Shown here piece after piece: positions 63,641-64,000 of a DNA stretch of 64,000 nucleotides. Source of the DNA: Torreya grandis. Taxonomy: Eukaryota; Streptophyta; Pinopsida; Cupressales; Taxaceae. The DNA is taken from positions 198,501-262,500 of the forward strand of contig JARHVA010003635.1 in NCBI GenBank assembly GCA_037957365.1, in the 5' to 3' direction. The position numbers and the translations under genes are program-made. Below the pieces are notes generated by a model, which did not search any database, was not told where the DNA came from, and saw only the letters and a program-made list of their open reading frames with translations. Numbering within the stretch: the stretch's first letter is position 1; every line of letters begins with the position of its first letter.

Positions 63641-64000
63641 GACATGCCCAAGGTATCACTACTCTTATTTAAGAAGTTGATAACATTAGTCAATAGGGTT
63701 TGGGATTTATTGAACATCTTAAGGTACATCAGTCATAAATACATTTTATGAAGGAAACACATACACATACATAGAAAGTATTTTAAAAAGAGCAATAAAT
63801 TTAGTTGAAAATTCAAAATCATGTTAAACCAATAAACATTCTCAAACAAGGATTTCTATAAAAAGATCCTCCACAACACTATATATCTACAACATGCATA
63901 ATCTCAAAGATAGAAATCACAATCAATATCTTCCAAAGCAAAATTTAGAAAGGTCAACTCTAAAATATTAGGTAGTTCCATCATGCACACTAAGTTATTA
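63641..64000 (+). other. Probable continuation of the plus-strand retroelement
   Basis: Plus-strand text such as IKPFDYHGQHLGRHAQGI near 63,605-63,655 is coding-like but without a named motif. Protease and pol would be expected beyond the window. Confidence 0.35.

Overview
The window looks like intergenic DNA from a plant with a very large genome. A gymnosperm (conifer or cycad type) fits best, but that is an inference. It is strongly A+T-rich, CG dinucleotides are very rare, and I find no intact host gene, tRNA or rRNA. Almost everything I can explain is old LTR-retrotransposon sequence whose reading frames are broken mostly at sites where C-to-T decay turns CAA, CAG, CGA or TGG into stops. 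The longest open frames (60-153 codons) are pieces of these pseudogenes, antisense shadows or microsatellite translations.

Layout. (1) 1-7.2 kb: degraded sequence with a TG/TA microsatellite, a perfectly spaced 718-bp tandem duplication and a broken minus-strand protein region. (2) 7,201-12,987: a non-autonomous LTR element on the minus strand, with 2.18-kb LTRs, an initiator-Met primer site and only 1.4 kb inside. (3) 13-17.4 kb: leader- and LTR-like sequence sharing a motif with the element at 39 kb. (4) 17,391 to at least 35,267: a large minus-strand Tat-like Ty3/gypsy element (called Tat-1 here). It reads gag - protease - extra RNase H - reverse transcriptase - RNase H - integrase. Its LTRs are very long and contain a broken but conserved reading frame. 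(5) 35,268 to the window end: a plus-strand gypsy element (E) inserted in Tat-1's right LTR. E is itself interrupted twice. A small-LTR element (37,440-49,175) sits in its 5' LTR, and that element holds a complete gypsy copy (39,019-47,871) with a perfect AAGGG target-site duplication. A second Tat-like copy (C, from 50,674) sits in E's gag.

The right half is therefore a four-level nested stack: Tat-1, then E, then the small-LTR element, then the 39-kb gypsy, with C as a second insertion into E. The most interesting unexplained item is the conserved frame inside the long LTRs of Tat-1 and C, which is present in all three LTR copies and matches no family I recognise. I found no CRISPR array, operon or novel host system. 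All percent identities are by-eye impressions, not computed alignments.
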